Positions 31,991 through 40,538 of a DNA stretch of 64,000 nt are shown one piece after another. The stretch covers positions 434,001-498,000 of the forward strand of contig NZ_JBHTAN010000006.1 in NCBI RefSeq assembly GCF_042663585.1, given 5' to 3'. Numbering within the stretch: the first letter of the stretch is position 1; the number at the start of each line of letters is the position of its first letter. The DNA comes from Natranaeroarchaeum sp042663585 (lineage in GTDB: Archaea > Halobacteriota > Halobacteria > Halobacteriales > Natronoarchaeaceae). Under the pieces are notes generated by a model. That model did no database searches. It worked only from the letters and a program-made list of their open reading frames with translations, and was not told the DNA's origin. The position numbers and the translations under genes are program-made.

Positions 31991-32142
31991 TCTGGACCGC
32001 TGGAAGCTGTTTGAATTCCGTACTCCGTACGACTCTCAGCTGATTGGGTGAGGCTCTCGGTCACTCTGAAGGAGTACATCTCTCAATCGAATACGGGTAA
32101 CTACTTTCCCTTTGACAGATACACATGAAATATCGCCCTCCA

Positions 32143-32907
32143 ATGACTGGAATCGAAACGACACAGCTGACGAAGCGATACGACGAAACGCTTGCCGTCG
32201 ACGACCTCGACCTCTCCATCCCGAAGGGGGTCGTCTACGGCTTCCTCGGACCGAACGGTGCCGGAAAAACCACGACGATGCGGATGCTCACCGGCCTCAC
32301 CAGACCGACCAGTGGGAGCGCCACCGTCGCCGGTGTCCCTGTCACGGATCGGGACGGGCTCCGCTCGCATATCGGCTATCTGCCCGAAGAGCCACCGCTG
32401 TACGAGCAGGCGACCGCGCTCGAACAGCTAGAGTACGTCGCCGGCCTTCGGAACCTGCCCGAAGCGTCCACACGAGAACGGATCGACGGGCTGCTCGATG
32501 CGCTCGACCTCGCGGCCGACGCGGAGACGCGGATCGCGGAGTACTCGAAGGGAATGCGCCAGAAAACGGCGTACATTCAGGCTGTTCTCCACGAGCCCGA
32601 TGTCGTGTTTCTCGACGAACCAACGTCCGGCCTCGATCCCCGGGCGGCCCGGACCATCCGGGAGATGATCACGGACCTCGCCGACGCGGGAACGACCGTC
32701 TTCCTCTCGACGCATATCCTGCCGGTCGTCGAAGACGTCGCTGACACGGTCGGCATCCTCTACGACGGACGCCTCGTCACCGAGGGATCCCCTGAAGCCC
32801 TCACTCAGCCCGCGGAAACGGAGGCGGGGACCCAGACGCTCGAAGACGTCTTCCTCGAACTGACCGAGACCGATCCGGCAGTCGACGCGGAGGCGAGGAA
32901 TGGCTGA
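32143..32907 (+). CDS. ABC transporter ATP-binding protein
   Basis: This is a 254-residue ABC ATPase of the drug/Na-export (CcmA/NatA-like) type. Walker A is GPNGAGKTT, the Q-loop region reads HIGYLPEEPPLYEQ, the signature is degenerate (EYSKGMRQK), and Walker B is VVFLDEPTSGLDP. The H-loop is STHIL. I chose the ATG at 32143 (MTGIETTQLTKRY) rather than 32125 because the domain starts there. The permease gene overlaps its end by 8 bp, so the two form one exporter. The substrate is not evident from sequence. Confidence 0.92.
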   Translation: MTGIETTQLTKRYDETLAVDDLDLSIPKGVVYGFLGPNGAGKTTTMRMLTGLTRPTSGSATVAGVPVTDRDGLRSHIGYLPEEPPLYEQATALEQLEYVAGLRNLPEASTRERIDGLLDALDLAADAETRIAEYSKGMRQKTAYIQAVLHEPDVVFLDEPTSGLDPRAARTIREMITDLADAGTTVFLSTHILPVVEDVADTVGILYDGRLVTEGSPEALTQPAETEAGTQTLEDVFLELTETDPAVDAEARNG

Positions 32908-34663
32908 GCCAGGGTGGCCAGCGAACGTACTTAGCGTCGGCATCTTCGAGTTCCGCCGATCAGTTCGGGACATCTGGGCGGACAAGGCCCGGTTCGCCCT
33001 CATGACACTCGGCGTGATGGTCCCCTCGCTCATGGCGGCCGTCTTCGCCGTCATCTTTTCCGATCCGATCCGCGGTGTCGATGCGCTTCCTGAACCGGAC
33101 CTCTTCCGGGGGTGGGTGGCGCTGTTCTGGCTGTTTGCGGTGTTCCTGCTCGGCCAGCGCGTCGTCTCGGCCCGCTCGCGGATCGACGCCGAATCGCTGA
33201 TGCTCACGACGGTGTCGGCCCGGACGGTTGCCGGCGGGATGGTCGTCGCGGAGACGCTCCGGATCCTCGCGTATCTCGCCCCACCCGTACTCGTGCTAAC
33301 CGGGGTCGGCGTTGGCCTGCTGGGCGCGCCCGTGAGTCTGGTGGTCGTGCCCGTCGCGGCGGCGCTCTTTGCCGTGACGGCCGTCGTCGCGGCGGCCGTC
33401 GCCGGCTACGCGGTAGCCTGGCTGGTCGCGACGTCGCGGTTCGTCGCCAGACACAGAACGGTGCTCGCCTCGGTCGCCTCGCTAGCCGGGACGGGGCTGT
33501 ATCTCGTCTTTTTCTTTCCACAGATCTCCGGAATCACGCCGGAGTTGCTCGCGCCACTCCCCATCGCGTGGCTCCTCGACCTCGCCCTCCTCGGCACCGG
33601 CCTCGCCGAGGCACCACTCCGTGCCGGTGGGGCCGTCGTCGTCAGTCTGGCCGTGCTCGGCGCTGGCGGCGTCGCCATCGAGCACGAGACCGTTGCGCTG
33701 TGGTTCAGCGAACCGGTCAGCGTCGATAGCGAGGATACGACGGAGACGACAGCGAGTGCCACGGATGGAGACCTGCGTCGCGACCCGCTCGCCGCGGCCA
33801 TCGCTCCGCTGGCGGTCCCCGAGTTCGTTTCGACGCCGGTACGGCGCGTCGCCGAGTGGGCACTGCTACGCACGCGCCGGGATCCGAACCGATTGACGTT
33901 CATCCTGATCCCCGTGATCGCGATGAGCGGTCCGCTTGCCACTGGCGCGCTTGAAGCCGGAGCGATCGGTACTGTGGCGACGCCGGTGTTCGCAGTCGTC
34001 CTCCCGTGGCTCGCCGGTGCGCTATTCGCGATGAACCCCCTCGGCGACGAGGGACGGTTGCTCCCGATCACGCTCACAGCCGTCTCGGGCCGACAGTACG
34101 TCCGCGGACTCGTACTGCCCAGCCTGCTGTTCGGGCTCCCGGTCGTCGTCGCTTTGACGGCGCTCGGGGGCGTCTTCTCGCCGTACTCGCCCAGCGAGCA
34201 CGTCGGGCTGGTCGTCCTCGGCGTGTATCTCACCTGCGTTGCAGCCACCATTACGCCGGCAATCGGGATGACGCTCCCGCGCTTTAGCGCGATCAGCGTC
34301 GGCCAGAGCCGGGACGTGCTCCCGCCACGGATGGCTGCCGTCGTCGTCCACGCCGGACTGACGACCGTTCCCGGTGGGGTGCTCGCGGCACTCGTCATCG
34401 CGCCGGCGGCCGCCCGCACCGGTCTTGCCGGCCTGTTCGGCTTTCTCCCCGCGATTTCCCTGCAGCTACTCAGTCGATCGGACGGCGGCGTCCTGATCAG
34501 GGTTGGTGAATCGTTCGCCAACCTCGGGGAGGTGATCCAGTCGATCGGTCTCGCACGGCTCCAGCTCGTCGGTGGCGGGCTACTGCTGCTCGGGGGCGTG
34601 CTCGTCGCTGTAATGCTGTACCTGAACGCGATCGGTCGCTTCGAGCGGTACTCGCCAGTGTGA
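32900..34663 (+). CDS. ABC exporter permease
   Basis: This 587-residue polytopic membrane protein has about 12 hydrophobic segments, for example ALMTLGVMVPSLMAAVFAVI, WVALFWLFAVFLLGQRVV, GLYLVFFFPQI and LVVLGVYLTCVAATITPAIG. A soluble acidic loop (SVDSEDTTETTASATDGDL) separates the two halves. The N-terminal segment FRRSVRDIWADKARFALMTL matches ABC-2 type permeases of haloarchaea. It is translated from a start overlapping the ATPase stop. A rearranged, internally deleted copy of its 3' end lies 660 bp downstream (35323-35572). Confidence 0.85.
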   Translation: MAEPGWPANVLSVGIFEFRRSVRDIWADKARFALMTLGVMVPSLMAAVFAVIFSDPIRGVDALPEPDLFRGWVALFWLFAVFLLGQRVVSARSRIDAESLMLTTVSARTVAGGMVVAETLRILAYLAPPVLVLTGVGVGLLGAPVSLVVVPVAAALFAVTAVVAAAVAGYAVAWLVATSRFVARHRTVLASVASLAGTGLYLVFFFPQISGITPELLAPLPIAWLLDLALLGTGLAEAPLRAGGAVVVSLAVLGAGGVAIEHETVALWFSEPVSVDSEDTTETTASATDGDLRRDPLAAAIAPLAVPEFVSTPVRRVAEWALLRTRRDPNRLTFILIPVIAMSGPLATGALEAGAIGTVATPVFAVVLPWLAGALFAMNPLGDEGRLLPITLTAVSGRQYVRGLVLPSLLFGLPVVVALTALGGVFSPYSPSEHVGLVVLGVYLTCVAATITPAIGMTLPRFSAISVGQSRDVLPPRMAAVVVHAGLTTVPGGVLAALVIAPAAARTGLAGLFGFLPAISLQLLSRSDGGVLIRVGESFANLGEVIQSIGLARLQLVGGGLLLLGGVLVAVMLYLNAIGRFERYSPV

Positions 34664-34877
34664 GTCGCGAGTCACCAGGCGGCGGGCCCAGCGTTCGGAT
34701 CACTCGCTCCCGAAGCATCAGCCCGGATGCACAGCAGGGTCGACGCCGGGCCACTCGGCGCGAACGCCAGGATCAGGGGGCCTGATTGCCGTGGTCATTG
34801 ACTCCATGATCAACGCAGAGCGCGTCTCTGGGGGAGCTACAGTTCAGGTTCCCACCCGAAAAGAAGTATTGGCGCGA

Positions 34878-35171
34878 TTAGTTCTCCTGTCCCTCGCTCT
34901 CGTCGGATTCGTCGGTCCCAGAAGAGTCGGAATCTGACTCTTCGGTGCTTTGCAGGAGAAGATCCGTCCCGGCTGCGGCGACCATACCGATGCCGATCGC
35001 GCGCACCTGTCGGAGATATTCCGGGGTCGCCTCGAGTTCGGAGGCGTTGTCAAAGTTCTTCCCGATCATCTGTTTCGTGAATTTGACACTCAATTGCGGC
35101 AAAAGCGCAGTCGCTACTCCCTGCAAGAGGACGAATGCTGCGCCGAACGAACGACCTTTTTGAGAATTCAT
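34878..35171 (-). CDS. small membrane-associated hypothetical protein
   Basis: This is a 97-residue protein. It begins MNSQKGRSFGAAFVLLQGVA, continues with a hydrophobic segment (ALLPQLSVKFTKQMIGKNF) and a second one (VRAIGIGMVAAAGTDLLL), and ends in a disordered acidic Ser/Asp/Glu tail. It looks like a two-segment membrane protein conserved in haloarchaea. I do not recognise a function. It is convergent with the ABC operon. Confidence 0.6.
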   Translation of the reverse strand: MNSQKGRSFGAAFVLLQGVATALLPQLSVKFTKQMIGKNFDNASELEATPEYLRQVRAIGIGMVAAAGTDLLLQSTEESDSDSSGTDESDESEGQEN

Positions 35172-35322
35172 TACAGATCTACACATGGGTCGAGTAGGGA
35201 TTAATATTGTGACTAACAGGAAATATTGAGAATGCCAATAACTCTTTTTAGACCGTTTTAGAGTCGAATAGCAATTTGATATTGCTTTTTATACGCAACG
35301 CCACATTTATGCGTATTTCAAT

Positions 35323-35572
35323 CATGACCCCCCCTCGGCGATGAGGGACGGTTGCCCCCGATCACGCTCACAGCCGTCTCGGGCCGACAGTACGTTCACG
35401 GACTCGTACTGCCTCGGCCAGAGCTGGGACATCTTCCCGCACCGGATGGCTGCCGTCGTCGCGCCGGCGGCCGCCCGCGCCGGTCTTGCCGGTCTGCTCG
35501 GCGGCGTGCTCGTCGCCGTGGTGCTGTACCGGAACGCTGTCGGCCGATTCGAGCGCTACTCGCCAGTGTGAG
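35323..35572 (+). pseudogene. collapsed copy of the ABC permease 3' end
   Basis: The segment joins pieces matching 34040-34130 (GGCGATGAGGGACGGTTG and onward), 34310-34340, 34400-34430 and 34590-34680 of the permease gene, with the parts between deleted. It ends with the same CGGTACTCGCCAGTGTGAG-type tail and GAGTCACCAGGCGG sequence. It is a duplicated 3' end reduced by internal deletions. The AT-rich stretch before it (35190-35320) carries no gene. Confidence 0.85.
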
Positions 35573-35643
35573 TCGTGAGTCACCAGGCGGCCCCCGGTGA
35601 CTCGGGGGAGCAGATAAATCCGTAGCGAGAGTACTCTAACGGT

Positions 35644-36084
35644 ATGGGGGAAACAGTCCTTGTTCCGATCGACGGATCACCGTTATCACAGAAGGCGCTT
35701 CGACACGCTCTCGAAAAGTTCCCGGACGCAGCGGTAATCGCCTACCATGTGGTGAACATCTACGAACCGGCATACGACGTGAACGATACGTCCATAGCCG
35801 AACTGCTCGGTGGGTCCGGGAAGTGGGACGAGATCGAACGGGAGGCAGCAGATCACCTGCTCTCGAAGGCAGACGAGATCGCTGCCGAGTACGATCGAGA
35901 GATCGACACCGAATCGGCTATCGGAGATCCACAGCGTCTGATTCCCGAGTACGCCAGAGAGAACGCTGTCGATCATATCGTAATGGGAGTGCATGGGCGA
36001 GCCGAGGAAGATCGATCGTTGGTCGGCCAGGTCGCTGAAACCGTCGTATTCCGCTCCCCTGTATCAGTAACGATCATCCGCTGA
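35644..36084 (+). CDS. universal stress protein (UspA family)
   Basis: This 146-residue protein has the UspA fold. The first strand is ETVLVPIDGSPLSQKALRHA, followed by a central acidic helix region and the nucleotide-loop region VDHIVMGVHGRAEEDRSLVG, ending in SPVSVTIIR. The G-x2-G-x9-G(S/T) loop is largely kept, so ATP binding is plausible. Members take part in stress survival, but the exact role of individual haloarchaeal copies is unknown. It is monocistronic. An inverted repeat CCCCCG ... CGGGGG (35591-35608) sits upstream and could be a terminator of earlier transcription. Confidence 0.9.
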   Translation: MGETVLVPIDGSPLSQKALRHALEKFPDAAVIAYHVVNIYEPAYDVNDTSIAELLGGSGKWDEIEREAADHLLSKADEIAAEYDREIDTESAIGDPQRLIPEYARENAVDHIVMGVHGRAEEDRSLVGQVAETVVFRSPVSVTIIR

Positions 36085-36144
36085 GATAGTTGACTGGTCG
36101 GTATTCGGTTTCGAGAACGAGTGAGGGCGCTGACAGCTAGTGCG

Positions 36145-37278
36145 CTACTCGCTCGCCCCGCTACCGGACCTGTCGCTCGCTGCCTCGCTGAGCGTGGCCT
36201 GTCGCCCCTCCGTTCGCCGCTCGCGGCGGGAGCGATAGCCCTCGCGCAGCCCGAGGGTGATCGCGCCCAGTCCGAGCAGGAGGGTGAAGAACTCGAGCAG
36301 GCTCCCGACGAACGGGATCGCCCCCAGGAGGGTGAAAGCGACGAGGCCGACGACCAGCGCGAGCCAGCGGTTGTCCGCACTGACGAGTCCCAGCGCCCAG
36401 GCCGCAACGGCGTACTGGCCGTAGATAACGGCGACCCAGACCCCCAGGCCGAACACGATCGCGCCGCCGACGGAGAGCGGGATCCCGACGATCGTGATCG
36501 CGAGGATCACGAGCACGACGGGAACTGCGATCAGCGTCAGGAAGCCGACGCCGCCGGCTGTGACGGGTGTCTCGGAGACTCTCGTCGCGACGCCCCTAGA
36601 GAACGCGGGGAACGCCGCGAGGAGCACCGCGCCGAGCAGGAGGCTGGCGAACAGGCCGTAAATCGTCGTCAAGGTCGACGACACCGGGCTGAGATCGGTG
36701 GTAACGCCGAAGCCGTTGCCCAGACTCGAATCCTGCACGACGCCACCGGTCACGGTCGCGGCGGAGTCCTGGGTGAAGCTTCCCGCGTCGTAGCGGAACT
36801 CGCCGCCCACGTCCGTGTTCGGTCCGAGTTCGATCGTCGCAGCGCCGGCCCGGGCGTCACCGCCGATGCGCCCGTCGACCCGAAGGAAGCCCGTTCCGAC
36901 GTCGAAATCGTTGCCGATCTCGCCGGTTTCGCTCACTTCGACGTGGCCCGCGCCGGCGCTGACGTCTCCGTCCACCTGCCCGTCGATGAGCACGGTCCCG
37001 GCGGCGGCATCGATGGAGCCTTCGACGACTCCGGTCTCGGTTACGTGGATCTGGCCGGATACCCCGGAGACGTCACCCGTGACCGTCCCGGAGATGATGA
37101 TCGATCCCGATATCCCGCTGATGCTGTCGTACGTTTCTCCTTCCTCGACGACGACCGTGCCGGAGGCGCCCTGGAACGACTGTGCGGCGACGACGCCAGT
37201 CCCGAGCGAGAGGACCAGCATCATCACCATCACAAACACCGCGAATCGGCGACTCCGGGAACCGAGTGATAGGTCCAT
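36145..37278 (-). CDS. bactofilin-like (polymer-forming) membrane protein
   Basis: This is a 377-residue protein. A signal anchor (FAVFVMVMMLVLSLGTGVVA) is followed by a beta-helix of short repeats (SISGISGSIIISGTVTGDVS, GVVEGSIDAAAGTVLIDGQV, EIGNDFDVGTGFLRVDGRIG), typical of the extracytoplasmic bactofilin-like domain. The C-terminal third has four hydrophobic segments (LYGLFASLLLGAVLLAAF-like, FLTLIAVPVVLVILAITIVG, IVFGLGVWVAVIYGQYAV, ALVVGLVAFTLLGAIPFVG) and a basic-acidic tail. I chose the ATG at 37278 (MDLSLGS). It probably forms a scaffold at the cell surface; the partner is unknown. Confidence 0.78.
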   Translation of the reverse strand: MDLSLGSRSRRFAVFVMVMMLVLSLGTGVVAAQSFQGASGTVVVEEGETYDSISGISGSIIISGTVTGDVSGVSGQIHVTETGVVEGSIDAAAGTVLIDGQVDGDVSAGAGHVEVSETGEIGNDFDVGTGFLRVDGRIGGDARAGAATIELGPNTDVGGEFRYDAGSFTQDSAATVTGGVVQDSSLGNGFGVTTDLSPVSSTLTTIYGLFASLLLGAVLLAAFPAFSRGVATRVSETPVTAGGVGFLTLIAVPVVLVILAITIVGIPLSVGGAIVFGLGVWVAVIYGQYAVAAWALGLVSADNRWLALVVGLVAFTLLGAIPFVGSLLEFFTLLLGLGAITLGLREGYRSRRERRTEGRQATLSEAASDRSGSGASE

Positions 37279-37296
37279 ATCTAATAGTTCAATCAA

Positions 37297-37617
37297 CTAC
37301 CGTATATCCCTATTTCCAGCTTATTGAGGGGTTCTACCTCCGGCGAGCGCGACGCAATACGGACACGCTGCCCGGAATCGTGAAGCCGGTTCCCATACAC
37401 TGACGGGAAACAGTCGTGCAGGCGGGCACCAGTCGGGCGACGCCTGCGATTCGATTCGACGGCGACCCGCGGTGCTGTCGTCTGCGGTTACCTGATCCGT
37501 CTCTCTGCCCGCCGAATCCATAGCGTCCTACTGGAGCCACGCCCCGGCCCTGCGGTGGTTTCTACAGCGCCATCGTGGATCGCATAACTGTAACTGTCTC
37601 CGTTCTCAAGTGCAACT
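37297..37617. other. intergenic region between divergent genes
   Basis: This is 321 bp between divergently read genes. It contains the two promoters (AT-rich stretch at 37285-37320) and no gene that I can support. Confidence 0.5.
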
Positions 37618-38937
37618 ATGTTCGGTACAAGCGGTGTTCGCGGGCAGTTCGGCACTGACGTTACAGTTGATCTGGCGGTTGTGATCGGACGTGCAGTCGT
37701 CGCCGACGGAGCGGAACGGGTCGTCATCGGTCGGGACCCTCGCACGACGGGGCCAGTTCTCAGGGACGCCCTCTCTGCCGGCGTTCGGGAGTCTGGCGGG
37801 GACGTGATCGACTGCGGGATGGTTGCGACACCGACGCTCGCACGGGCAGTGGCGTGGCGCGACGCGGACGTCGGCGTGATGATCACCGCCTCGCACAACC
37901 CGCCCGAGGATAACGGCATCAAGCTCTGGACGCCGTCGGGGATGGCCTTCGATGAAGCCCGCCGGGGACGGATCGCCGAACTGGTGGAGGCCGACGAGTA
38001 TGCCCCGGCCGACTGGGATGCAGTCGGCACGGAAACGGCCTGGTCGGACGCCACGGCACGTCATCGAGATGCTATTGTCGACGCCGTCGATCCGGTCGAG
38101 GAGCTGTCGGTCGTCGTCGACGTCGGCAACGGCGCGGGAGGTATCACCGCTGGCGCGCTCCGGGCGCTCGGCTGCTCGGTCGAGACGCTGAACGCCGAGC
38201 CGGATGGCCGGTTCCCCAGCCGACCCAGCGAGCCGACCGAAGAGGCCTGTGGCACCCTGCAGGCACACGTCGCCGCGACCGACGCGGATCTCGGCATCGC
38301 CCACGACGGCGACAGTGATCGGATGATGGTCGTCGACGAGACAGGCCAGTTCCCCGCTGGCGACGCCCTGCTCGCGCTGTTCGCCCGCGGAGCGGCGGGC
38401 GACGGCGACGTCGTGGCAGCGCCGCTGAACACCAGCCTCGCGGTCGACGACGTTCTCGCAGAGATCGGTGGATCGCTCGTGCGCACACGCGTGGGTGACG
38501 TATTTGTCGCCGAACGAGCCCGCGAGGACGACGTCGTCTTCGGGGGAGAGCCAAGCGGGGCCTGGATCTGGCCCGACGAAACGCTGGCTCCGGACGGCCC
38601 GCTCGCCGCGGCGAAACTCGCCGCACTGGTCGACCGGGAGGGCCCGCTCTCCGAACTGCTCGCCGAACTCCCCTCGTACCCACTCCGTCGGGAGAGCATC
38701 GAAGTCGAGGGGAAACGCAACCTGATGGAGACGGTCGCCACGCGCGCACACGAAGAGTACGATGGTGTCGAGAGTCTCGACGGCGTCCGCGTCGAACGCG
38801 AGGACGGCTGGTTCCTCGTCCGCGCCAGCGGCACCCAGCCGCTCGTCAGGATTACGGCGGAGGGTCGTACGGAAGCGGCTACCGCGGAGCTGTACGACGA
38901 GGCGCGGGCACTGGTCGAGGACGCGATTGAGGGGTAG
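37618..38937 (+). CDS. glmM: phosphohexomutase, phosphoglucosamine mutase type
   Basis: This 439-residue alpha-D-phosphohexomutase has all four signature loops. The catalytic serine is in ITASHNPPEDNG, the metal loop is DGDSDR, the sugar loop is FGGEPSGAWIW and the phosphate loop is RASGTQPLVR. It begins FGTSGVRGQFG, as in archaeal GlmM/ManB proteins. GEPSGAW (rather than GEMSGH) favours glucosamine-1-phosphate formation for UDP-GlcNAc, needed for surface glycan and S-layer glycosylation. Exact sugar specificity is inferred. The gene is monocistronic and core-like in codon use. Confidence 0.9.
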   Translation: MFGTSGVRGQFGTDVTVDLAVVIGRAVVADGAERVVIGRDPRTTGPVLRDALSAGVRESGGDVIDCGMVATPTLARAVAWRDADVGVMITASHNPPEDNGIKLWTPSGMAFDEARRGRIAELVEADEYAPADWDAVGTETAWSDATARHRDAIVDAVDPVEELSVVVDVGNGAGGITAGALRALGCSVETLNAEPDGRFPSRPSEPTEEACGTLQAHVAATDADLGIAHDGDSDRMMVVDETGQFPAGDALLALFARGAAGDGDVVAAPLNTSLAVDDVLAEIGGSLVRTRVGDVFVAERAREDDVVFGGEPSGAWIWPDETLAPDGPLAAAKLAALVDREGPLSELLAELPSYPLRRESIEVEGKRNLMETVATRAHEEYDGVESLDGVRVEREDGWFLVRASGTQPLVRITAEGRTEAATAELYDEARALVEDAIEG

Positions 38938-39098
38938 GAACTCCACAACTCTGGAGCTGTAGATGATCGGTATCAGAGGAACGCGTCTGCTATCAGCAAC
39001 CGAGATTGGAGGTGGTGGTGGCTTCAGAATCACCGAGATGCTGTGTGGGAATGGACTGTAGCTCCCCATTAACGCTTCCGGTACGGGAAACGCTTATA

Positions 39099-39118
39099 TG
39101 TGAGACATGCGTCTCACA
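39099..39118 (+). promoter_or_regulatory. operator palindrome of the RHH antitoxin gene
   Basis: TGTGAGACATGCGTCTCACA has two perfect 8-bp arms (TGTGAGAC/GTCTCACA), overlaps the end of a TATA-like CTTATATG (39093-39100), and ends 5 nt before the ATG. The site suits a dimeric ribbon-helix-helix autorepressor. Confidence 0.75.
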
Positions 39119-39123
39119 CAATA

Positions 39124-39405
39124 ATGAGTACTGATACTAATGACGCTGGTGACGGCAACGGTACGTCCAAGATCGACGTCCGGGTTCCGGATCGACTTCT
39201 CGAAGTGATCGACCAGGAGTACGAGCGCCGCGGCTATACGTCACGATCGGAGGCGATTCGCGACGCGCTCCGGGACTGGATCGACCCGCCGGAGCGGCTC
39301 TCTGAAGAGGTGCTCGACGCGCTCGAAGACAGTCGCGAGCAACGGGGGCGCGGAGAAACGTATTCGGCCGACGACGTTCGTGAACGCCTCGGCCTCGATG
39401 AGTAA
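39124..39405 (+). CDS. ribbon-helix-helix antitoxin (ParD/CopG-like)
   Basis: This is a 93-residue protein. Its RHH fold is residues about 15-60: SKIDVRVPDRLLEVIDQEYE, RRGYTSRSEAIRDALRDWID. A helical acidic tail (RLSEEVLDALEDSREQ, then YSADDVRERLGLDE) would wrap the toxin. The RHH dimer should bind the perfect palindrome at 39099-39118, overlapping its own promoter. The stop lies in ATGAGTAA, which overlaps the original toxin start. The partner toxin gene is disrupted (see 39388-39759), so this antitoxin is now effectively alone. Confidence 0.87.
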   Translation: MSTDTNDAGDGNGTSKIDVRVPDRLLEVIDQEYERRGYTSRSEAIRDALRDWIDPPERLSEEVLDALEDSREQRGRGETYSADDVRERLGLDE

Positions 39406-39534
39406 CGTCGAATACACCGAACAGGCGATCGAACACCTCGGCCTCGATGAGTAACGTCGAATACACCGAACAGGCGATCGAACACCTCGGCCTCGATGAG
39501 TAACGTCGAATACATCGAACAGGCGATCGAACAC
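39388..39534 (+). repeat. 49-bp perfect tandem triplication at the antitoxin/toxin junction
   Basis: Three head-to-tail copies (39388-39436, 39437-39485, 39486-39534) start with CTCGGCCTCGATGAGTAACG. They are identical except for one C-to-T change in the third (ATACATCG). Each copy holds the antitoxin's last codons, its stop, and the toxin start with its first 13 codons. Because 49 is not a multiple of 3, toxin starts in copies 1 and 2 run into the TAA of the following copy after 18 codons. Confidence 0.95.
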
Positions 39535-39759
39535 CTCGAAACGCTCGATCCGCAAGTTGCTGATCGCGTAATGAACAAGGTCGACGAAGCGACCGACTAG
39601 ACGGAACAGCGACTAGAACGCCTGTCCGGCTACCCGTACTACAAGCTTCGCGCTGGCGACTACCGGGCGATCATTACGTGGGATCGTGACGACGACCTTC
39701 TGATCGTCGAAGCAGTCGGTCACCGACGAAACGTGTACGATCGACATCTCCCGCCCTAA
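39496..39759 (+). pseudogene. RelE/ParE-family toxin with internal amber codon
   Basis: From the third repeat the frame reads MSNVEYIEQAIEHLETLDPQ, then a helix, then TAG at 39598-39600 (codon 35), then TEQRLERLSGYPYYKLRAGD, YRAIITWDRDD and VGHRRNVYDR to a TAA at 39757. That is a full 87-residue RelE/ParE-type toxin apart from the stop. The Arg/Tyr-rich C-terminal part is typical of mRNA interferases. The family usually has a Trp at the TAG site (TAG from TGG), so one point mutation killed the gene. With the triplicated start it is doubly impaired. Confidence 0.85.
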
Positions 39760-39791
39760 TCATCCTTATCACGGAAAGAAATCGGATTGTT

Positions 39792-40019
39792 TCACTCATC
39801 GTTGCCAGCCCGCTCGACACACCGGTAGTGCTCGGCGTCGAGGCCGGTCTCGCGAGCCGACTGTAGCTGGGACTCGATCAGCTTGTTCTGTTGGGCTCTC
39901 CACACCTCCGGTGGATGCTCCTCGATAAACTCGACCCACTGGCGAATCGCTTCCAGCCGGAGCTCCCGGTTGCGCTCGTGTTTCTCGTCGAGTCGGTCAC
40001 GAAGATCCGAGTCGGTCAT
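39792..40019 (-). CDS. small helical protein of nucleotidyltransferase module, copy 2
   Basis: This 75-residue, highly charged helical protein (MTDSDLRDRLDEKHERNREL, LEAIRQWVEFIEEHPPEVWR) is nearly the same as the protein at 40905-41138. In the complete copy it follows a nucleotidyltransferase with a 23-bp overlap. Here only the 3' end of that nucleotidyltransferase remains upstream (39997-40125). The gene is intact but has lost its partner. It may be an antitoxin-like factor; I recognise no domain. Confidence 0.65.
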   Translation of the reverse strand: MTDSDLRDRLDEKHERNRELRLEAIRQWVEFIEEHPPEVWRAQQNKLIESQLQSARETGLDAEHYRCVERAGNDE

Positions 40020-40125
40020 AGTCGTCCTCGACAGCCAGTGTCCGTACCCATTTTTCGAGTTCATCCGCCCTAAGGCTTTCCTCGAACCGCGCCAGAAGGT
40101 GGCGCATCCTCGATATGTGCAGAAC
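39997..40125 (-). pseudogene. 3' fragment of a DUF6036-type nucleotidyltransferase
   Basis: The minus strand matches the last 40 codons or so of the gene at 41116-41718 (EESLRADELEKWVRTLAVED, DYDRL), ending in a stop at 39997. Upstream of about 40125 the similarity ends and the catalytic domain is absent. It overlaps the start of the small helical gene as in the intact module, showing that a whole module was duplicated and then lost its 5' part. Confidence 0.8.
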
Positions 40126-40136
40126 CGTGCTCATGC

Positions 40137-40445
40137 CTAGTCGTGATTGTCGATACCTTCGTAGTGTTTCAGCCGACTATCGATCTCCCACGGCTCCCAG
40201 CCACAGTCGTGGTAAAGGACATCGGCGAGTTTGCCGAAGTTGCTCTTGTTGAGCTCGATACCACGGCTTCCGCGGTACGTGATATACGGTTCGCTGCGCA
40301 GGTCGGCGAAGACATCACGCGCCGTGGGATAGTCGCCATCGATCGCTGAGAGATCCAGGAGAGCATCCTCCGTGATCGGCGAGCCCCACCTGTGTTTCGC
40401 TATCATCGTTGCCAGGAGGGCACATTTCACTGACGGCTTCTGCAT
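40137..40445 (-). CDS. hypothetical small protein, divergent from HTH regulator
   Basis: This 102-residue protein starts MQKPSVKCALLATMIAKHRW, then SPITEDALLDLSAIDGDYPT, LRSEPYITYRGSRGIELNKS and YHDCGWEPWEIDSRLKHYEG. The layout suggests a small winged-helix protein, but I do not recognise the family. I prefer the ATG at 40445 because a TATA-like TATTTATG on the minus strand is about 30 nt upstream, giving a leaderless transcript. It is divergent from the regulator at 40539 and shares 10-bp direct repeats between them. Confidence 0.55.
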   Translation of the reverse strand: MQKPSVKCALLATMIAKHRWGSPITEDALLDLSAIDGDYPTARDVFADLRSEPYITYRGSRGIELNKSNFGKLADVLYHDCGWEPWEIDSRLKHYEGIDNHD

Positions 40446-40477
40446 GATCGGTGGATATAGCCGCTGGAACATAAATA

Positions 40478-40497
40478 CTGTTAATGGCTGTTAACGG
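40478..40497 (+). promoter_or_regulatory. 10-bp tandem repeat between divergent small genes
   Basis: CTGTTAATGG CTGTTAACGG lie side by side in the shared promoter region of the genes at 40137 and 40539. This is a likely binding site for the wHTH protein. Confidence 0.45.
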
Positions 40498-40538
40498 TAG
40501 TGGAAATACTTATGAACGAACAGCCGTTGTTTCTCTGT

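Noticed and set aside
36121..37269. Long plus-strand open frame opposite the bactofilin-like gene
   Set aside because: The composition is an Arg/Asp/His-rich shadow of GC-rich codons, with no plausible fold, and the minus-strand protein has a clear signal, repeats and membrane helices.
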